This document shows, piece by piece, positions 44,556 through 48,264 of a DNA stretch of 48,264 bases. The stretch lies in assembly GCA_945889645.1 (NCBI GenBank), contig CAMDCA010000009.1, positions 1-48,264 on the forward strand, in the 5' to 3' direction. The stretch is from Rhizobium sp. Q54 (GTDB lineage Bacteria; Pseudomonadota; Alphaproteobacteria; UBA2966; CAIVPW01). A model generated the notes under the pieces. It did no database searches. It was not told where the DNA came from and was given only the letters and a program-made list of their open reading frames with translations. Each line of letters opens with the position of its first letter. Position 1 is the stretch's first letter. Made by a program: the position numbers and the translations under genes.

Positions 44556-45911
44556 TCAAGCTGGTGCGGCAGCCTTGCTCCGCAACAGGACGAACTCCTC
44601 GGCCGCGGTGGGGTGCAGCGCCAGGGTCGCATCGAAGTGGGCCTTGGTCGCCCCGGCCGTCAGCGCCACGGCGAGGGACTGAATCACTTCGGCCGCATCC
44701 GCCCCGACCATGTGGGCGCCGAGGACGCGGTCGGTCACCGCATCGACCACCAGCTTCACCAGAGCGCGCTCGTCGCTGCCCGACAAGGTGTGCCGCAGCG
44801 GCCGGAACGACGACGTATAGATATCGACCGCGCCGCCGCGCGCCCGCGCCTCGGCCTCGGTCAACCCGATGGTGCCGACGGCCGGCAGGCTGAACACGGC
44901 GGTGGGAACCATGGCGTAGTCGAGATGGCGGGTGGTGCCGCCGAACACGAAGTCCGCCACCGCGCGCCCCTCGGCGATCGCGACAGGCGTCAGGTTGCGC
45001 CGGTGGGTCAGGTCGCCGATGGCAAAGATGTTGGCAACCGACGTGCGCGAGTCGGCGTCAACGACGACGGCGCCGCGTTCGTTCAGCGCAACGCCGGCCT
45101 CCTCCAGGCCTAGGTTGTGCGCGCTCGGCGTGCGGCCGGTGGCGAACATCACGCCGTCGGCGGAAAGGTTCTCGTTGTCGTCGAGCGTAGCGATCACCGC
45201 GGTGCCCTTGCGCGACAGGCGGCGCACGCTACGACCGGCCCGGAACGCGACGTCCTTCTTGCGCAGCTCGTCCGTCAGGGTGGACCGCACCTCGGCGTCG
45301 AAGCCGCGCAGGATGCCGGTGTCGCGATGCACCACCGTCACGGCGGCGCCCAGGCCGCGGAAGATGCTGGCGAACTCGATGGCGATGTAACCGCCGCCGA
45401 CAATCACCACCCGCTTCGGCATCTCGCGCAAGTGGAACGCCTCGTCGGAGTTGAAGCCGTGCTCGTTGCCCGGGATCTCCGGCACGAACGGACGGCCGCC
45501 GGTGGCCAGCAGGATGTGCTTCGCGCGCACCGCATCACCGTCGACCTCGGCCGTGTTGCCATCGACCAGACGGGCCCGGCCGCGCAACAGGGTGACATCG
45601 CCCGACGACAGCAGGCCTTCGTAGACCTGATTGAGGCGCGCGATCTCGCGGTCCTTGGCGGCGATCAGGTCGGGCCAGCGGAACGACGGCTTGGCCTCTT
45701 CCCAGCCGAACCCGGCCGCTTCGTGGAAGTCCTCGCTGTAGTGCGCCGCGTAGGTGAAGAGCTTCTTGGGCACGCAGCCGCGGTTGATGCAGGTGCCGCC
45801 GACCGCCCCTGATTCGGCGATGGCGACGCGCGCGCCGTGCAGCGAGGCGCGGCGGCTGGCGGCAACGCCACCCGAGCCCGCGCCGATAACCAACAAGTCG
45901 AATTCTTCCAC
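44556..45911 (-). CDS. gor: Glutathione reductase
   Basis: 451 residues from GTG 45911. An FAD and NADPH enzyme of the pyridine nucleotide-disulfide reductase family. The redox cysteines are in GGTCINRGCVPKKLF. The FAD-binding GAGSGG motif is near the N-terminus, the NADPH Rossmann motif is VIVGGGYIAIEFA, and the catalytic His/Glu lie in LHPTAAEEFV. No ATG is close to the FDLLVIGAG start, which makes the GTG likely. A rather polar upstream frame is not conserved. It lies 117 bases upstream of aroG. Confidence 0.93.
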   Translation of the reverse strand: MEEFDLLVIGAGSGGVAASRRASLHGARVAIAESGAVGGTCINRGCVPKKLFTYAAHYSEDFHEAAGFGWEEAKPSFRWPDLIAAKDREIARLNQVYEGLLSSGDVTLLRGRARLVDGNTAEVDGDAVRAKHILLATGGRPFVPEIPGNEHGFNSDEAFHLREMPKRVVIVGGGYIAIEFASIFRGLGAAVTVVHRDTGILRGFDAEVRSTLTDELRKKDVAFRAGRSVRRLSRKGTAVIATLDDNENLSADGVMFATGRTPSAHNLGLEEAGVALNERGAVVVDADSRTSVANIFAIGDLTHRRNLTPVAIAEGRAVADFVFGGTTRHLDYAMVPTAVFSLPAVGTIGLTEAEARARGGAVDIYTSSFRPLRHTLSGSDERALVKLVVDAVTDRVLGAHMVGADAAEVIQSLAVALTAGATKAHFDATLALHPTAAEEFVLLRSKAAAPA

Positions 45912-46029
45912 CCAGCACCGCCTTTGACGGCGGAACCCTACCACCTGAACCGGGCAAAGTAGGCTTTTCGCCCGATGCCGCCCGGCCGAGGGCCACCTAT
46001 ATGGTGGTGTGTGACCAACGGAGGACCAG

Positions 46030-46260
46030 ATGCGTGTGTTTGTGACTGCGCTGTGCACCGGTTCGGCACTGCTAGGACTGGCGGCCTGCACCTCGGTGGA
46101 CGATCAGATCGCGGCCGACAGTGCCGCCTGCGCGCGCTACGGCTTCCAGCGCGGAACCGACGCGTTCGCGACCTGCCTCATGACTCTGGACCAGCAGCGC
46201 AAGAGCGCACCGCCGCGCGTCGGCGTAGGCCTCGGAATTGGGATCGGCGGCCACTTCTAG
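46030..46260 (+). CDS. Small lipoprotein
   Basis: 76 residues. The signal peptide has a lipobox LAAC with Cys20 (GLAACTSV), so it is likely lipidated. The mature peptide is about 57 residues with two further cysteines (SAACARYG, ATCLMT) and a C-terminal Gly/Val/Ile-rich tail (VGVGLGIGIGGHF). GGAGGA stands 6 bases before the ATG. The family is short and unassigned, resembling small alphaproteobacterial lipoproteins of unknown role. It is divergent from gor and converges with glmS. Confidence 0.8.
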   Translation: MRVFVTALCTGSALLGLAACTSVDDQIAADSAACARYGFQRGTDAFATCLMTLDQQRKSAPPRVGVGLGIGIGGHF

Positions 46261-46274
46261 CGAGAGGGCGCCGC

Positions 46275-48098
46275 CTACTCGACGGTAACCGACTTGGCGA
46301 GGTTACGCGGTTGGTCTACGTCGGTGCCCTTGAGCACGGCGACGTGGTAGGCGACCAGCTGCACCGGGATCGCGTACAGGATCGGCGTCACGAACGGATC
46401 GACGGTCGGCAGCTCCAGGTTTCGCCACGCCAGTCCGGTCGTGGCGGCGAGGCCCTTCTTGTCCGACAGCAGCACGACCTTGCCGCCGCGGGCGATGACT
46501 TCCTGCATGTTGGACACCGTCTTGGTGAACACGCCGTCGCTCGGTGCCAGCACGATGACCGGCACCGTCTCGTCGATCAGCGCGATCGGACCGTGCTTGA
46601 GCTCACCGGCGGGAAAACCTTCCGCGTGGATGTAGGAAATCTCCTTCAGCTTGAGCGCGCCCTCGTAGGCGACGGCGGCTGACGTGCCGCGGCCGATGTA
46701 GAGCACGTCGGTCGCCTCGGCGATTTCGGCCGCCAGTTCGCGCAGCCTGTCGTCGTGATTGAGCACCTGGGCGCAGAGGGCGGGAACCTCGGCGATCGCT
46801 TGGCATAAGCGCTGCTCGGTCTCGTGCGACAGGGTGCCGCGCGCGACGCCGGCGGCAATCGCCAGGCAGGCCAAGACGACCAGTTGGCAGGTAAACGCCT
46901 TGGTCGAGCACACGCCGATCTCCGGCCCAGCCTGGGTGCGCAGGACCACGTCTGCCTCGCGCGCCATGGTGCTCTCGGCGACGTTGACGACGGCGACGAC
47001 GTGCTGGCCTTGGGCGCGCGCGTAGCGCAGCGCAGCCAGGGTGTCGGCGGTCTCGCCCGATTGCGACACGACGATGGTCAGGCCGCCCTTGGGCAGCGGT
47101 GCGTTGCGGTAGCGGAACTCGGACGCGACGTCGATTTCGACCGGAACCTTGGCGACGGTCTCGAACCAATACTTGGCGACCATGCCGGCGAAGAACGCCG
47201 TGCCGCAGGCGACGATGGTGATCTTCGGCACAACGGCGAGGTCGAAGGGGAGCTTCGGCAGCAGCACCGTGCGCGTCATCGGGTTAAAGTAGGTGTTCAA
47301 CGTCTCGCCGATGACGCTCGGCTGCTCGTAGATCTCCTTCTGCATGAAGTGGCGGAAGTTGCCCTTCCCCACTTGCGCGCCGGACACGGCCGTCAGCTTG
47401 ATGTCGGCCTTCACCGCAGCGCCATCGGCATCGCGCACTTCGGCGCCGTCGTGGTGCAACACCGCCCAGTCGCCGTCGCGCAGGTAGGTGACGCGGTCGG
47501 TGAACGGCGCCAGCGCCATGGCATCGGAGCCGAGGTACATGGCGTCGTCACCCCAACCGATGACCAGCGGGCTGCCGCGCCGGGCCGCAATCAGCAGGTC
47601 TTCGTGGCCGGCGAAGACGATGCCGAGGGCGAAGGCACCTTCGAGCCGCGCCAGCGCGGCCTGGGTCGCGTCCTGGGGCGACATGCCTTGGTCGAGATAG
47701 AAGGTGATGAGCTGCACCGCGGCCTCGGTGTCCGTCTCGCTCTCGAACGGATAGCCGGCGGCGGTCAGCTCCTCGCGCAGCTCGCGGTAGTTCTCGAAGA
47801 TGCCGTTGTGCACCAGCGCCACCGCCTTGGTGGCGTGCGGGTGGGCGTTGGTCTCGTTGGCGATGCCGTGGGTCGCCCAGCGCGTGTGGCCGATGCCGGT
47901 CGTGCCGTCGAGCGGCTTGGCGCGCAGCAACTGCTCCAGGTTGGACAGCTTGCCCTTGGCGCGGCGGCGATCGATCCGGCCGTCCACGAGGGTGGCGATG
48001 CCGGCGGAGTCATAGCCGCGGTACTCGAGCCGCTTCAGTCCTTCGGAGAGGACAAAGGCAGCTTCCGCCCGGCCGACTACACCGACAATTCCACACAT
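46275..48098 (-). CDS. glmS: Glucosamine-6-phosphate synthase (isomerizing)
   Basis: 607 residues. It makes glucosamine 6-phosphate from fructose 6-phosphate and glutamine for peptidoglycan and lipopolysaccharide. The N-terminal glutaminase starts MCGIVGVVG with Cys2 as nucleophile, and GHTRWATHG is the glutamine loop. Two SIS domains follow (CGTAFFAGMVA; SQSGETADTL; YIGRGTSAAVAYEGALKLKEI). It ends SVTVE, as the family does. The ribosome-binding site is AGAGGG, 10 bases before the ATG. An inverted-repeat element begins about 24 bases upstream. Confidence 0.97.
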   Translation of the reverse strand: MCGIVGVVGRAEAAFVLSEGLKRLEYRGYDSAGIATLVDGRIDRRRAKGKLSNLEQLLRAKPLDGTTGIGHTRWATHGIANETNAHPHATKAVALVHNGIFENYRELREELTAAGYPFESETDTEAAVQLITFYLDQGMSPQDATQAALARLEGAFALGIVFAGHEDLLIAARRGSPLVIGWGDDAMYLGSDAMALAPFTDRVTYLRDGDWAVLHHDGAEVRDADGAAVKADIKLTAVSGAQVGKGNFRHFMQKEIYEQPSVIGETLNTYFNPMTRTVLLPKLPFDLAVVPKITIVACGTAFFAGMVAKYWFETVAKVPVEIDVASEFRYRNAPLPKGGLTIVVSQSGETADTLAALRYARAQGQHVVAVVNVAESTMAREADVVLRTQAGPEIGVCSTKAFTCQLVVLACLAIAAGVARGTLSHETEQRLCQAIAEVPALCAQVLNHDDRLRELAAEIAEATDVLYIGRGTSAAVAYEGALKLKEISYIHAEGFPAGELKHGPIALIDETVPVIVLAPSDGVFTKTVSNMQEVIARGGKVVLLSDKKGLAATTGLAWRNLELPTVDPFVTPILYAIPVQLVAYHVAVLKGTDVDQPRNLAKSVTVE

Positions 48099-48121
48099 CG
48101 CGCTCGAATCCCTCTCTAGCA

Positions 48122-48264
48122 GGCTGTTGAAAAAGTCAGCGGCGGAATGTTTGCGCGCAACAATAGAATCAGGACGGCCCCAGTCTTGAATCGATCTTGC
48201 GTGAATGGTGCATCTCGCGAATCAAAGTTGCGCACGACCATGGTCCAAAAACCTATTTCAACAG
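48122..48264. mobile_element. Small inverted-repeat-bounded element (MITE-like), possibly incomplete
   Basis: CTGTTGAAAAAG (48124-48135, preceded by GG) and CTATTTCAACAG (48253-48264, at the window end) are inverted repeats matching at 11 of 12 positions. CTGTTGAAA-type ends are common in insertion sequences, for example of the IS1182/IS5 groups. The 117 bases inside hold no transposase. A 41-codon minus-strand frame (48116-48241) crosses the whole element and is probably not a gene. Its G+C content is clearly lower than in neighbouring genes. The window stops at the right repeat, so a larger element outside cannot be excluded. Confidence 0.65.

Noticed and set aside
48099-48264. A glmS ribozyme or riboswitch upstream of glmS
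   Set aside because: The glmS ribozyme is known from Gram-positive bacteria, and the 24 bases before the gene plus the inserted element show none of its core pairings.

Overview
The window is high-G+C DNA (roughly two thirds G+C by eye) from an alphaproteobacterial chromosome, most like a member of the Rhodospirillales or a close relative. The lineage call rests on a CtrA response regulator whose C-terminus is Ala-Ala, a ChpT-type histidine phosphotransferase beside it, a DUF1476 ATP-synthase zeta subunit, a plant-type (class II) DAHP synthase, an FlhF/FlhG pair and a ribosome hibernation factor fused to a cold-shock domain. Almost everything is core or near-core metabolism. I see no phage, CRISPR array, toxin-antitoxin pair or biosynthetic island, and no clear new multi-gene system. 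The unusual items are local.

Layout. 51-4874 (minus) is a four-gene Gld-type ABC exporter operon: ATPase, permease, GldG-like subunit and DUF4340 protein. 5251-6784 (minus) holds a 33-codon gene, mnmA and tRNA-Met, with a tRNA promoter and terminator. 6751-8003 (plus) is a broken flhF followed by an intact flhG. 8006-10427 holds an M23 peptidase, a cupin, a secreted protein and a VOC protein. 10459-14416 is the cell-cycle and flagellar block: fliI-fliJ (minus) diverge from ctrA (plus) across a region with a perfect CtrA box next to a GANTC methylation site; chpT and a ModE-like regulator follow. 14527-18029 holds moaA, a rhomboid protease, NAD kinase and the HPF-CSD fusion. 18056-21381 holds a TetR regulator, a membrane protein, a YdeI-like protein, a gene-free stretch, a TorF-type porin and tRNA-Leu. 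21424-25894 holds a GNAT gene and the sfsA-map-map-radC-rpiA run. 25897-32801 is purine synthesis (purB, then purC-purS-purQ-purL), the zeta subunit and a bolA-grxD iron-sulfur pair. 32862-33301 is a decayed ECF sigma gene. 33388-36931 holds rpsD, trmJ, rarD and two unknown genes. 37001-45911 is a minus-strand anabolic run: gor, aroG, nadE, gltX, cysS, cimA. The window ends with a small lipoprotein, glmS and an inverted-repeat-bounded element just upstream of glmS.

How the genes work together. CckA-type signalling (CckA is not in the window) would pass through ChpT to CtrA, which probably controls itself and fliI-fliJ through the shared intergenic region. PurC/S/Q/L and PurB cover five steps of IMP/AMP synthesis. 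BolA and the CGFS glutaredoxin form a known partner pair. NadK and NadE both act in NAD(P) supply. CimA and AroG feed branched-chain and aromatic amino acid synthesis. MnmA, TrmJ, CysS, GltX and the two tRNAs serve translation.

Most worth checking: the tandem methionine aminopeptidases, where the second copy has lost one conserved active-site histidine; the truncated flhF beside an flhG without the usual N-terminal FlhF-activating motif; the ctrA/fliI control region; and the small mobile element next to the glmS start.
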